The translations under genes and the position numbers were made by a program. Below, in pieces: positions 1 to 10,878 of a DNA stretch of 64,000 bases. The notes below the pieces were generated by a model. It had not been told where the DNA came from, made no database searches, and worked only from the letters and a program-made list of their open reading frames with translations. Every line of letters starts with the position of its first letter. The stretch's first letter is position 1. This stretch comes from Pyropia yezoensis (Eukaryota > Rhodophyta > Bangiophyceae > Bangiales > Bangiaceae), in NCBI GenBank assembly GCA_009829735.1, contig CM020618.1, forward strand, positions 5,268,882-5,332,881. Direction: 5' to 3'.

Positions 1-1970
1 GGGGGAGGGGGGGTGTGCCGGGGAGGGCCGGCTGCATGGGTGAGAGGATTGGGTAGGGAGAGTGAAGGTGGGGAGGAGCGGGAGCATACGGGGGGAGGGG
101 GGGAGGCGGGGGGGAAAGGGAGGGAGGTTGCCCATGAGGGCACCTCGCGCGCGTGCCACCCCCGGTTGGGCGGCGCTGCGCTGCGCATGGCGTCCCGGGA
201 CGCGGTGTGGAATAAAGGGTACGCCTACATGGATGCAGTGGGGGGGGGCGCAGGCTGGGCCGCCCTGACGGTAAGGGCTGACCCGGGGTGTCCCGTCGAA
301 ACATAGAGGATGCGGGCTGCGCGAGGGGGATGGGATGATGAACCTTCTGGGAGGAAGGTTGCTTTCTCGGCCCGTCAACCGGCTGTTCGCGCAGGCGGGT
401 GGATTTGGCACGCGCAGCCGAGCGCCACCGGGGACGTCTCAAGGCGGGGGGGAGGAAGGGGGACGCCGCCCCCCGCCGCCCTTCTCCCGCCAGACCAAAC
501 TGGCCGCGGCCCAGGGCAGGCGACCGCCGCCGGCCGCTGCCGCACATCATCGCCTCACCACGCGTCACGCAGTATCCGGACACAGGTTGAGGGGTGGTCT
601 TCTCTCGCGGGAGGGGGGCGGGATGTCCCCCCCACCATACGGTGCCGGTCGGTACGATCTGTAGCGCGGCAGCAGGGGAGGAGTGGGGAAGTGACGTCGC
701 ACTCACCGAAAATACTTCCCGTATTTAACAGCTTGCATGGTCACCCCCCCTCCCTGAACAGGCAGCGCCAGCTTGCGGCCCCGCGGCTGACACCACGTGG
801 TGGTGTGCTGGTGGTGTCGTCCCCCGCTCCACGGTCCCCCCCGCGTGGCGCGGCTGCACTCTGGGCTTCCCAGTGGCCACCCGGCGTGCGCATGCCATGT
901 ATGTATTTGTACATACAGTACAACGTTGACTGTTCCGCTGGGGCGGCGCCGGCCGCGGTAAGGGCGCCGCGGCGGCGGCGGGGGGCGGCAGAGGGGCCGG
1001 CAGTGGGGGTGAATGACGGTGGCGATGGCTGTCTGGCGGTGGTGACCGGCCGACGTCACCTCCGCGCCTCCCCCCCCGTCCCTGCGTCGGAGACTGGCAG
1101 GCGTGGGCGCCTGGCCGGCACCGCTTGCGCACCCCTGCCAGTGGACGGCCTGGCCAGCAGTCGCCGCTGGGGGGGCCATTGGCCAACGTCACCACCCCCT
1201 CACCCCCCCCCCTCCCTCACCTGCTGTCGCCCGCCTTTCTTTTTCGACCACGCCCGCCGTCTGGGTGCCACCGCCGCCACCGCCCTCTGTGTGCGGCGCC
1301 GCCCTCTGTGCGCGCCGCCACCTCTCTGTCTGGGCGCTGCTGGGCACGCCGGTCCTCGCGCCCCTTCCCCTCCGCCGCGGCGGGGGGTGTTACGCGTCTA
1401 CACTGCTGTGTGCGTCATCACACGCGCGCGCTAGGGGGGGGGGGGCGGCAAGGCGGGGGGTGGGCGCACGCGCCCCTCCCCCCCCTCTCTCCCCCCCTCT
1501 GCAGGTCTGGTGGCGGTGCTGGGACGCGGGTGCGCTTCCCTCGTCACGGCCGACACGAGCGCTGGGAGAGGGAAGAAGGGTGGGGTGGGGCGGCGTGCGG
1601 TTGATGCGCTTCCCTCGTCACGTCCGACACTGACGTGGGGCGGACGGGGGGGCGGTGGGTACGGCTGTGTGCCTCACGCCCGGCTGAGGATGAGCGTACT
1701 CACGCGCGTGGAGGGGGGGGGCGGAGAATACCACGGGCATTGACGCACAGGCACGCACGGCCGCGGTGGTGGCGTGCGCGCGCCCGCCCCCCCGCGTGAC
1801 GCTGCCGCCGCGTGCCTGACGGTTTCGCCTTTGGGGCTGGCACGGGGCGTTGCGTGTGCTTGCCTGTGTGGAGGTCGGCCCGTAGGGGTTGGCTTCCGAG
1901 CTGTCGCCTGGCAGGGCAGAGGCAGGAGGCGCCGATGCGGGCGGCAGCAGCAGAAGCAGCTGCCCATCGG
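1..1970. other. GC-rich DNA without a supported gene
   Basis: The stretch is dominated by G and C homopolymer runs and by GGC/CCG-type repeats. Long reading frames exist on both strands, but they mirror each other, are built of Pro/Arg/Gly/Ala and contain no recognisable domain. I see no tRNA, rRNA or transposon end here. Confidence 0.6.
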
Positions 1971-1978
1971 TATATAGG
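1971..1978 (+). promoter_or_regulatory. possible TATA box
   Basis: TATATAGG stands out in GC-rich DNA and is followed by about 390 bp of pyrimidine-rich sequence that resembles the 5' leader of the PEPCK gene further right. If real, it would drive the small ORF at 2371. Confidence 0.3.
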
Positions 1979-2370
1979 GACGGCGATGGCTGTCTTCTTT
2001 TTGCCGCCGTCCATCCTCCCCATCCACACAACAGTCGCATACCAACCACCGTGCCCACCTCCACCGCCCTAGCTCTTCGCCCTCTTCTCCTGGCTCCACC
2101 TTCCCGCTTCCTCCCCATTTTTGCCACCCTCCACATCCTCCCCACTTTGCTCACCCCGCCCCTTCCTCCCTACGTTGTTGACCTTCTTCACCCCACCCAC
2201 CCTTGCCGCTCCATTGGACCTCTCGAGCACGACCCCCAAGACCAACATTGGCCAGGCGACTTGGCTGCGTCGAGCACCCCTATATCCAACCCTCTGGCCG
2301 GTTCGCCCCCGCTCCCGCCTTACCCCCCCCTCCACCCCCGCCCTTCCCATCCCAACCTTCTCTCGTCGCC

Positions 2371-2466
2371 ATGTATTCCTACAAGTCCCCCACGGGCGGC
2401 AGCAACCCGCCCGTATCGTCTGACGACTGGTCGGCCGAAACGTCTGACGCGGCCGAGGCTGCCTAA
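2371..2466 (+). CDS. possible 31-residue ORF or first exon
   Basis: The ATG sits in a fair eukaryotic context (CGCCATG) after a CT-rich leader that starts near a TATATAGG. The 31-residue product begins MYSYKSPTGG and is Ser/Asp/Ala-rich towards the end. Downstream DNA encodes a Gly-rich stretch in another frame (about 2520-2690), so this may be the first exon of a spliced gene: GTATCG within the ORF could act as a donor. No known family is recognised. Confidence 0.2.
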   Translation: MYSYKSPTGGSNPPVSSDDWSAETSDAAEAA

Positions 2467-4687
2467 ATGGCGCGCCACACCCGGACACGGCCGCGCCGCG
2501 GCGGCACCCGCTGCCGTCGGCACTCGCCGGGGGGCTCTCCACCGCGGCTGGTGGCGGCAGCGGCGGCACGCAGGCGGGTGGCAGCGGTGGCCGAGGCGAC
2601 CGCGGCGGCAAGGACGGTAGAGGCGGCGGCGGTGTTTTCCTGCAGCCACCACACCACACCATAGGCGGTACCGTGGCGTGCGTGGGGATGCACTGACCCT
2701 GGCTTCACTGTCGAGGTGCGCGAGGTGGTGGTTTATTTTAAGACTATTTTATGACTCGACCTATTTATCTACTGTTAATTTAACTGTACAGTACATAGCA
2801 CGTTCCCATCTGGCTGTGTCTGTTCGCCTTCCCGGACACGGGGAACGGGGCCCGCCGCTCGTACCAGACGCGGACACCCTGCTCGCGCGGTCCCGCACGG
2901 TGGTGTTGCACGCGCAAGACCATGTCGTCGGTCTCAGAGGGTGGGGGCCAACAGCAAGCCAGCTGACGGGGCGTCGAGTGGTGCGGCACGCGCTCTTACG
3001 CGCTGTCAGAGGCCTTTAAGGCCGGGTCTCGGTGGCGAGTACAAGTCCCCCCTGTTATGTTATATATGTGCCCCTTTTTGTTTCTTCTTCTTGTTCTCGC
3101 CACTGTCATTCGCGGTGGCCATGCGCCGCTGGAGACACGTGCAAAGCCAAACGAGAGGACAGCAGCTGCTGTAGCGGGCTGCTGGCACGTGAGGTCGGAA
3201 GTGCGCCACCGTGCGAGGCACCCGGTGGTTGGAGGCGCGGCGGGGGGAGGGACCAAAAGGGTCGGACGCGGGCCAAGCGGTCGCGGTGGCGAGGCTTGAA
3301 GCGGGTGAGCCATCCGGGGCCTCGCACAGTTATATGTACATACTACAGGCGAGGAGTTTGCATGCGCACCGGGTGGTGGGCGTGCGTCCCTCCTGCAGGA
3401 GATGTGGCGCCAGCGGGGGTGCTCTGTGGGGTGAGAAAAGAGGGGTGCTTTGGCCTGCTCGAGCAGCCATTGTATGACCGATGTATGGGGCTAAATGGCA
3501 GGGGACGTTGGCATCCGCACACAACGCCGAAGGGCCAAAGAAGCAACGTCGAGTAGGCGGGACATGCACAGGCCCTGAGGTCCATACAATTGGTGAAGCT
3601 GCAGTGTCCACCTCGCGCGACAGGAACTGTCGTCGCAGGCCGGCCTGCGTGATTTTCGCAGGCGCTCTGGTGGGCAGGGACCAGCGCTCTCGCGACGAAC
3701 GGGGGCGCCGCGGGGGCCGCCTGCCTGCCCTTTGGTGAGGCGTCGGCCTCATCATAGTAACCATCATGCAGCGACGTGTCCGGGTCATGACCCTGCAAAC
3801 AGCTCCGCGGGCTGTTTGCCTTCAGGTGTGCTCCGGATCGGATGATCTTTGACGGCCACCACGGTCAATCATGGGGCGCTGACAGCCAGCCAAATTCAGA
3901 CAGCGGCACGGCATGCGTCACGGGTGCGCCGTTGGGCGCGCCATCTTCCACCGGATTCCTGTCCGCGGGCCAGACACGGCTCGTGCGGACAAGTGCGGCT
4001 ATCAAGTAGTTCCTCCTAGGTGGACTGACAACCACTAATTTCCACACCGTTCTGTGGGATGGCCGCTACCCTGGCCACGCGTCTGCTCCTTCCTTCCACA
4101 CACATAGCGGTGAGTTGGGCGTGGGGGGAAGCGTGACGGGCCAGCGCCCACGCCCACCCGCCGACACCTGGCGGGTGCTGCATAGGCAAGCCAAGGCCCC
4201 ACCCCACTGACCGAGATGGGTAGAGTTATTTTGGGCATCCCCGGTACCCTAGTGGTCGGCATCGTCCAAGCGGGCCGTGTGCCGGCTTGTGGAACCTGAC
4301 TGCTCGCCGCCATCTTGACGTCCGCCGCCACGGGCCCCCCGCTTTTCTTTTCTTCCGCGTTTTGGCTGCGAGGTGGGGCTTTCCCTCCGCCCTTCCACGG
4401 ATATGGGAGATATCGGGCTGCTGCTCTGTCTCTGGTCGTGAGAGTCGGGTCTGCGGGGGCGACGCAGGGTAAGCCTGCGATGTCTTGTGATTGCTATACG
4501 GTGGGAGTGCTGTGGAGGCCGTGATTGGGGGGGGCAGCTGCGGCTGGCGGGGTTCGGGAGGGGCTCTCCCGTGCGCTGCTTGTGTTCTCCCGGGGCTGGA
4601 CACCCGAACTGCATGCGGCGGGCCAGGGCAACCTGGACTCGGGGGGGCTGCCAAGGAGGGTGAGACGGCATGGCTTGTGAAGGTGCC
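2467..4687. other. intergenic DNA upstream of PEPCK
   Basis: There is an AT-richer pocket around 2740-2800 that could be a 3' end for the small upstream ORF. The rest is mixed sequence with short overlapping frames on both strands and no domain. The minus-strand frame at 4226-4780 overlaps the PEPCK promoter and is probably spurious. Confidence 0.5.
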
Positions 4688-4695
4688 TATATAAG
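4688..4695 (+). promoter_or_regulatory. TATA box of the PEPCK gene
   Basis: TATATAAG lies about 180 bp upstream of the PEPCK ATG, which would put initiation near 4715-4725. The following leader is C/T-rich (CCACCTCACCATCTCTGC and similar) up to the start codon. Confidence 0.65.
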
Positions 4696-4874
4696 TGGCG
4701 CCTACCGAGTGCTCCGACGCAATTGGACTGGTTCGACGCCATCCCCACCTCACCATCTCTGCATCGCACCCTCTCCTCAACTGAGCACTCCCTCATACCT
4801 CCACACACGAGCTTGTCCCCGCGCGTCGGCTGCTTGGCCACCGGTTGTCTGAGTCGCCAACCGCGGATCTCACC

Positions 4875-6884
4875 ATGGTTGTCGTTGTCCGGGACTTGGA
4901 GACGGCCCGGGACAACGCCCGCAAGGCGGCTGCTGTCCTGCAGGGTGTTCCCGCTGCTACGGAGGGCGGGGACGGCACCTCGGCGTCCCCCCCGCCTACA
5001 CCGGCTGCGCCTGTCCGCACTACTCTGGCGGCGCTCATCCCCGAAGCTCCCCCTGGGCTAGTACCCCCCCATGTGGCGGCGGCTGCTGACGTCACTGTCG
5101 AGATATTCTACAACTTGACGTTGCCCGAGGTACAGCAACACGAGCTCGACCGTGGCGAGGCGGTGCGCGCTGCCAATGGGGCCATGGTCGTCCACACCGG
5201 CGCCTACACAGGGCGGTCCCCCAAGGACCGTTTTATTGTCGACCGGGCCGGTGGGTTTGCGCAGCACATTGACTGGGGGGAGGTGAACCAGCCCATCTCA
5301 CCGTCGAACAACGATGCGTTGTTTGAGCTGGTCACCGCCGGGTTGGCTGGGAAACACCTGTTTGTCTTTGACGGCTACGTCGGGGCGTCGACGATCAGCG
5401 GGAGGCGCGTTCGAGTCATCACCTGTGACGCCTACTTGCACCACTTTTGCATCAATATGCTCATTCCGCCGGCGGCACTTGGAGAACCAGAGCCAACGCT
5501 GGACGCCTTTGACCCCGAGTACACTGTCCTCTCGGCCAGCTGCGTGACCGACGAGGCGGGGTGGCGGCAGCATGGGCTTCACAGCGCGGCGTTTATCACC
5601 ATGGACTTCGACCGGCGGCTGACGTTGATTGGTGGCACAAAGTACAGCGGGGAGATCAAAAAGGGGTTGTTTGCCTGCCTCAATGCGTGGCTCCCGCAGG
5701 AGGGCCGCCTGTCGATGCACTGTGCGGCCACGACGAACCAGACCGGCACGGATAGTGTCCTTTTCTTTGGGCTATCGGGTACGTATGGTCACAACGGTTA
5801 CTGCGAGCGATGCGGTTGGCGGTGATTGCTGCCGTTGCTCTGTTACTGTGTCTTGTGAATTGGGGAGCTACCTTGGGAGGTGCTGCGGCATGCCCGGGGA
5901 AAAAGACGGATGAGAGACTGACGGGGGCTGTTGCTTGCTCTTGTCCCGTACCACTGTCACCCCTTGACGAGTACAGGGACTGGCAAGACGACGTTGTCCA
6001 GTGACCCATCGCGGAAGCTGATTGGCGATGACGAGCATGCCTGGTTTGACTTTGGGGTCTACAACCTCGAGTGGGGCTGCTACTGCAAAACTCTGGGCCT
6101 GACAGAGGCGCGCGAGCCCGACCTGTATCATGCCATCAAGGACGGCAGCATTTTGGAGAACGTCGTGCTGGATTCGAAAGGCAATCCCGTCTACTCGGAT
6201 GCGTCCTTGACGCCCAACGGCCGAGCGTCGTACCCCATGCACTTTGTTCTCGCGCACGAGCCGTCCCGCCGGGGCCCACATCCGCACGCCATCATCTTCC
6301 TCACCTCTGACGCGTTTGGCGTGTTCCCCGCCGTATCGCGCCTGTCACCAGAGCAGGCTAGCTACCACTTCCTCTCGGGGTATACGGCCAAGGTCGCGGG
6401 CACGGAACGGGGCATTGTCGAACCAGTGCCGACCTTTTCCCATTGCTATGGCGCGGCGTTCATGCCGCTGCGACCCGGTGTGTATGGGGATCTATTGGCG
6501 AAAAAGATGCGTGAGCACAATACGGACGTGTACCTGTTGAACACTGGATGGACGGGCGGGGGGCCCGGTGTGGGCCACCGGTTCCCGCTTGCCGTCACTC
6601 GCGCCCTCGTGACCGCCATTGTCACCGGTGCGATGGCGAAGGCGACGCTGGCGCAAGCAGACCCCATCTTCCGCCTGCGCTCGCCCGTGGTGGTGCCTGG
6701 TGCGGCCGGGGAGGCCATCCCGGCGGGGGTGCTTGACCCCAAGGCCGCGTGGGTGGCCAACGGCAAGGGCGACGAGTATGACGCGGTGGCTCGCCGCGTG
6801 GCGGGGCTGTTTGTCAAAAACTGGACGGAGCGCGGGTTCTCAGCGGAGCTGGCGGAGTATGGTCCTGTCGGGGAGGAGGCATGA
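4875..6884 (+). CDS. phosphoenolpyruvate carboxykinase, ATP-type
   Basis: Two exons, 4875-5778 and 5977-6884, encode about 603 residues. The enzyme interconverts oxaloacetate plus ATP with phosphoenolpyruvate, CO2 and ADP, serving gluconeogenesis or CO2-concentrating metabolism. The start is the ATG in CACCATGG; the frame is open further upstream but without another ATG. Visible family signatures in order are TGRSPKDRF (substrate site), GGTKYSGEIKKG (catalytic Lys region), FFGLSG/TGKTTLS (P-loop), LIGDDEHAW (metal-binding kinase-2 motif), LSGYTAKVAGTE and NTGWTGGGPGVGHR. The 198-bp intron (GTACGTATGG...GTACAG) falls inside the glycine codon of the P-loop and joining restores GLSGTGKTT exactly. 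The family is usually near 530-550 residues; the extra length is an Ala-rich N-terminus of about 65 residues that could be a targeting or regulatory extension. Identification is firm; the compartment is unknown. Confidence 0.95.
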
Positions 6885-7378
6885 GGGTTGTTGTGGGTAC
6901 GTATGGCTGCAGAGTACTGAGAGCAGCCTTTGGTGTGTGTTGGCCAGGTGCGCGTTCGTTCACCGCTGCGTGTGTACCGTTGCGTGCAGTTGGGTTGGGT
7001 GATATGTGCTGTTGTGGGTTTTGCACATCGCGTTTGATTTCTCAGTTCCTGTTTTTGTGTTTGTTCTGTGTTCACTCTGTGTTGCACGTGTGGTCTCGGC
7101 TTCTCTCTCGTCCTCCAATGAACTGTTTGCGCCTTACGCTTGTCCGGGCCACCCACCTTGTGTCGTGCCATGCATGCAACCTCTTTGGCCAAGAATACTT
7201 GAGGACACCGCGCGGCAAGTACGAGCGCTGCGCCAAAGAAGAACACAAGCCAGGTTAGGCAGCAAACCCCGTGTCGCGACACCCCCAAGAAGTGCCCACT
7301 GCAGCAAACCACTGCCACAAAGCCATCTCCCACACAAGAAACGAAGGACCCCGCAACCGCAGCGCCCTCTTTCCCCCG
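6885..7378. other. shared 3' region between PEPCK and the ankyrin gene
   Basis: This is T/G-rich, lower-GC sequence between two convergent genes and likely holds both 3' UTRs. No coding evidence is seen. Confidence 0.5.
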
Positions 7379-8599
7379 TCAGCCACCACACCATGGGTGC
7401 GCATCCGGAAGGACTCCCTCACCCCTCAAGGACGCCGCCACCAACGCCAGCTCCCGCTCCGCCGCGGGCGCCCCCACCACCGACGCCAGCTCCTGAGGGG
7501 ACAACCCGATGCGATTGACCACCTCCAACGGTGCCCCCGCCCCCACCAGCAGCCGCAGCACCACGAGGCCGTCGGCAACGTGGCGAGGGGGAGGGGGCGC
7601 CGCCGCCTCCGCCGCCATCGCTGCCGTTGGCGCCACCTCTCCCCGACCCCCCCCCCCCCCATCACGCCTCCACCCCTCCACCGCGACGCTCCGGCGGCCG
7701 ACGCACCGCCGCACCGCCGCGTGGAGGGGCGTGTCGCCGGCCACGTCTGGGACGGCCAGCGCCGCCGCGGCCGCCGCGACCCGGTTGGCGGCGGCCAGCA
7801 AGAGCACCACTGACTCGGCATTGGCCGCTGCCGCCGCGGCGTGCAGCGCCGTCACCCCCGCCTCGTTAGCCACCAGCAGCCGCTGCCGCAGCTGCGCGAG
7901 CGGCACGTCCAGGTGGGGGGCCAGGCCGCCCGACGCAGCCGTCGCCAGCCACGTGGCCACGGAAAGCGTAGGGGCGACGCCGGTGCCGCCGCCGTCACCG
8001 CCACCACAGCCGTCGCCGGTGCTGTCACGGCCGGTGCTGTCGCCGCCACCCAGGCGCAGGGCCCCGAGGCTATGCCGCAAGCAGCAGTCTGCCAGCGGCT
8101 CGAGCCGCCCGCCACCAACGCTGTCGGCTGCGCTGTCGCTCCCGCTGCAGCGCGTGAGCAGCGCCGCGGGCACTGGGAGGGGGCTTCCAAGGCCAGCCGA
8201 CAGGGGTGGGCCCGACGCGGTCGCGACGGGGGGGGCACCCAGGCCGAGCGTCGCGGGCGCTTGCCGCCGGGCCCGAGAGGTGGGCGACTGCTGCGTCGTA
8301 GCGGACGGCCCTCCGCCGCCGGGCGCGCCGCCGCCCTCCCCGGCGCCGCCACCACCATTGCCGCCGCCGCCGCCACCGCCGCCGCGACCACCTCCGCCCC
8401 GCCCTGAGCCGCCGCCGCTGCCCAGGCGGCTGCGCCCAACCGAGGAGGCACGGGTACCTCCGCGGGGGCAGCTGGACACGCCCCCCCCACGGATGGGTGG
8501 GAAGCTGCGGAAGCCCAGCTGCGAAAAGGCGAGCATGCTGGGGAGAGGTCGGGGGAGTGTCGCGGGCGCGCCGCCGGCCACCGCCATCGCCCCCGCCAT
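7379..8599 (-). CDS. ankyrin-repeat protein
   Basis: The ORF of 406 codons reads on the minus strand from ATG at 8599 (context ACCATGG). An in-frame ATG at 8839 would add 80 residues. The N-terminal two thirds are Gly/Ser/Ala low complexity. The C-terminal third carries ankyrin units: NEAGVTALHAAAAAANAESV...LLLAAANR, then DVAGDTPLHAAVRR, then a third starting VADGLVVLRLLVGAGAPLEVVN with a degenerate GLSPQELA. Ankyrin repeats mediate protein-protein contacts, so no enzymatic role is implied. The first residues after 8599 (MAGAMAVAGG..., Arg/Ser-containing, acid-poor) could be an organelle transit peptide. The gene is convergent with PEPCK. The plus-strand mirror frame is Pro/Arg-rich and lacks domains. 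Confidence 0.7.
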   Translation of the reverse strand: MAGAMAVAGGAPATLPRPLPSMLAFSQLGFRSFPPIRGGGVSSCPRGGTRASSVGRSRLGSGGGSGRGGGGRGGGGGGGGNGGGGAGEGGGAPGGGGPSATTQQSPTSRARRQAPATLGLGAPPVATASGPPLSAGLGSPLPVPAALLTRCSGSDSAADSVGGGRLEPLADCCLRHSLGALRLGGGDSTGRDSTGDGCGGGDGGGTGVAPTLSVATWLATAASGGLAPHLDVPLAQLRQRLLVANEAGVTALHAAAAAANAESVVLLLAAANRVAAAAAALAVPDVAGDTPLHAAVRRCVGRRSVAVEGWRRDGGGGGRGEVAPTAAMAAEAAAPPPPRHVADGLVVLRLLVGAGAPLEVVNRIGLSPQELASVVGAPAAERELALVAASLRGEGVLPDAHPWCGG

Positions 8600-8839
8600 G
8601 GTACGACCGACCCAGACCGCCAGTTGAGCTGGACAGGAAGGTGTGTGTGACTCTGTCGGCGGGCACGACAGGTCACAGAGGGACGGTCGTCGATGGCACA
8701 CTCGCTGACCGGTACGCCCACAGTCGGCACCCGCTCGCTCTACCGGGAAGGACGGCGAGGCCACGGCACAGAGCCTGCCGCCGCCGCTTCTAAGAGACAC
8801 CCTCCTGAGGGGTCGGTGGTAGGCCATGTCGGGCACCAT

Positions 8840-9116
8840 CCCCTACCTCACAGGCCACCAGGAGCCAGCATGGCCCGGCATCTGGGACGGGTCATGACAA
8901 TCTGAGCACTGCTGCAATCTCATTGGCGCCATCACTCGGACCAGCAGTGCCGCACCGCCGTACGCATCCTCGTTCGCGGCGGGGCCCGGCTGTGAAGAGA
9001 TTATCCATGGGGGGGGACCGGCGCAGTAGGTCTTAAACCGTGTACCCAGGATTCCTCGCATTTCGATGCGCGCACGTGCGGGGACGTGTTTCGGGCCTCC
9101 TTCGACCGCGGCATCC
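8840..9116. other. short intergenic stretch
   Basis: This stretch lies between the ankyrin gene and the left inverted repeat. No gene or repeat is recognised. Confidence 0.4.
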
Positions 9117-9154
9117 CATCGTCGGGGAAACGTACCACTCGTACTGGGACTTAC
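9117..9154 (+). repeat. left 38-bp inverted repeat
   Basis: It begins CATCGTCGGGG and contains CGTACCACTCGTACTGGG. It matches the reverse complement of 21267-21304 with two mismatches. Probable terminal inverted repeat. Confidence 0.6.
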
Positions 9155-9375
9155 AGTCAGTATTGGGCATTGTCACGGCCCATGGCATGGCTGACACAAC
9201 TGTATACCTTGCCCACCCCATTGCTATTTTTGGCAACGATCGACGTTTATCGCAGTGTGGAGGCCTGTGTAAGGCGATGATCGTCGATCGATCGTGACTG
9301 GGTATTGTCACGCGCGTGACAATACTCAGTCAAACAATACCCAATACTGACTGTACTGGGGCGTACTGGGGCTCA
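9141..9375. repeat. fold-back with perfect 24-bp palindrome
   Basis: A perfect 24-bp palindrome centred on GTCACGCGCGTGAC lies at 9302-9325. Around it, ACAGTCAGTATTGGG (about 9152-9166) recurs inverted as CCCAATACTGACTGT (about 9340-9354), and GTACTGGG occurs at both sides. The whole block can form a cruciform next to the putative transposon end. Confidence 0.65.
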
Positions 9376-9939
9376 GATCGTGTGCTGAGCTCCCCCATCA
9401 GCACGGGCGTGGTGCTGGCGTGCTGAAATTGCGGGCGAATGCGTGCCGAGTCCATAGGAAGGTGGGCTACTACTCTCCGGGCTTTCAGATCCTGGCCGAG
9501 ACCAGTCTGTTGGCAGTCAATGAGCGGGCTACAAGTGGTGGACACAGCAGGAATTTTAGTGCCAGAGGAGAAATCACCGCTGCGCCTGACCCGTCTGTCA
9601 CACTTCGCAGCACACACGTGGGCCGCGCCGATCCAGAGCCTTCCCTCCGTCCACTGCGTAGATTTGCCTGTCGCCGACAGCAGGACTTGTCACGCGTCGA
9701 CGACGCGATCCGCTGTGAACCAGCTCGGGAGGGTGGTCTTGGCCAACGGGGCATCCTTCGCTCGTTGCGTGGTGCCTTTCCCCTCTCGCGGGCCCGTTCC
9801 CGAAACCCCCCTCCCCTACTCGCAGCCCCGCCCCCCGGCGCGGCGCTCTGGACGAGCCCAGGCACGAGGGCCCGTCACCCGCACGGGGCCCACCCCGACC
9901 ACCCCTTGCATGCCAGCAAGCATTTACCTATTCCTGGCG
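9376..9939. other. unassigned sequence between fold-back and minisatellite
   Basis: A plus-strand frame runs through here into the minisatellite, but its composition changes abruptly and no domain is visible. I make no gene call. Confidence 0.3.
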
Positions 9940-10740
9940 GGGGCGGCCGCCACAACCCCGCGCCTGCCGCCGGCCGTGACCCCGCTGCTGGCCACGGCCG
10001 CCGCCACGACCACCACCGTCTTTTTGTCGCCGGCGGTGACCTCCCGGCTGGCCGCGGCGGCGGCCACGGCCACCACGCTCTTTAGAGCACCGGCGGTATC
10101 CCCCGTGCTCGTCGGGACGGCCGCCACCTCCACCACGTACCCCTGGCACCGGCTGTGACCCCCCTGCTGGCCGCGACTGCGGCCACGACGACCACCCTCT
10201 TCATGTCGCCGGCGGTCATCCCCCTTGCTTGCGGCGAGCGGCGCCACCACCACCACGCTCTCCTTGGCGCCGGCAGCAACCCTCTTGTTGGTGGGGGGCG
10301 GCCGCCACCACCACCACGTGTCCACCGCCGGCGGTCGCCCCCCTTACTGGCGGCGAGCGGCGCCACCACCACCACGCTCTCCTTGGCGCCGGCGGCCACC
10401 CTCTTGCTGGTAGGGGCGGCCGCTACCACCACCACGTGCCTGCCGCCGGCGGTCGCCCCCCTTACTGGCGGCGAGCGGCGCCACCACCACCACGCTCTCC
10501 TTGGCGCCGGCGGCCACCCTCTTGCTGGTAGGGGCGGCCGCTACCACCACCACGTGCCTGCCGCCGGCGGGCACTTTTCTTCTGGCCGCGGCGGCAGCCA
10601 CGACCACTACCCTCTTGTTGTCGCTGCCGGTGACGTTTCTGCTGACCGCCGCGGCGGCCACGACCACCACCATTTTTTTGGCGCCGGCGGTGACCCCTTT
10701 TGCTGGCGGCGGGGGCAGCCCCCGCCATCCTTTTCTTGTC
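9940..10740. repeat. minisatellite with about 60-bp units
   Basis: Imperfect units of about 60 bp are built around GCCGCCACGACCACCACC followed by CTC/GTC TTT and GGCGCCGGCGGT. Two neighbouring units form a 118-bp block repeated almost exactly (starts at 10334 and 10452). Because 118 is not a multiple of three, reading frames shift from copy to copy, which argues against a coding role. It lies just beyond the transposase stop, in a subterminal position of the candidate transposon. Confidence 0.75.
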
Positions 10741-10878
10741 GCTGGCGGCCACCCCCGTACTGGCTGCGCCCCCCACCGGCCACCGCGCCACCCCGACGCG
10801 CCGACTACGAACCGCCACTCTACTGGTGGCTCCCCTCATCACGACAACGACGTCAAAAACCTCGCCACGAGAGGACTT

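Noticed and set aside
310-1434. 374-codon ORF at the left end
   Set aside because: Arg/Pro/Gly composition, overlapping frames on both strands, no domain, many homopolymer runs.
4226-4780. 184-codon minus-strand ORF over the PEPCK promoter
   Set aside because: No domain, Pro/Arg/Ser composition, and it overlaps a convincing TATA box on the other strand.
7509-8627. 372-codon plus-strand ORF over the ankyrin gene
   Set aside because: It is the Pro/Arg-rich antisense of a frame with recognisable ankyrin repeats.
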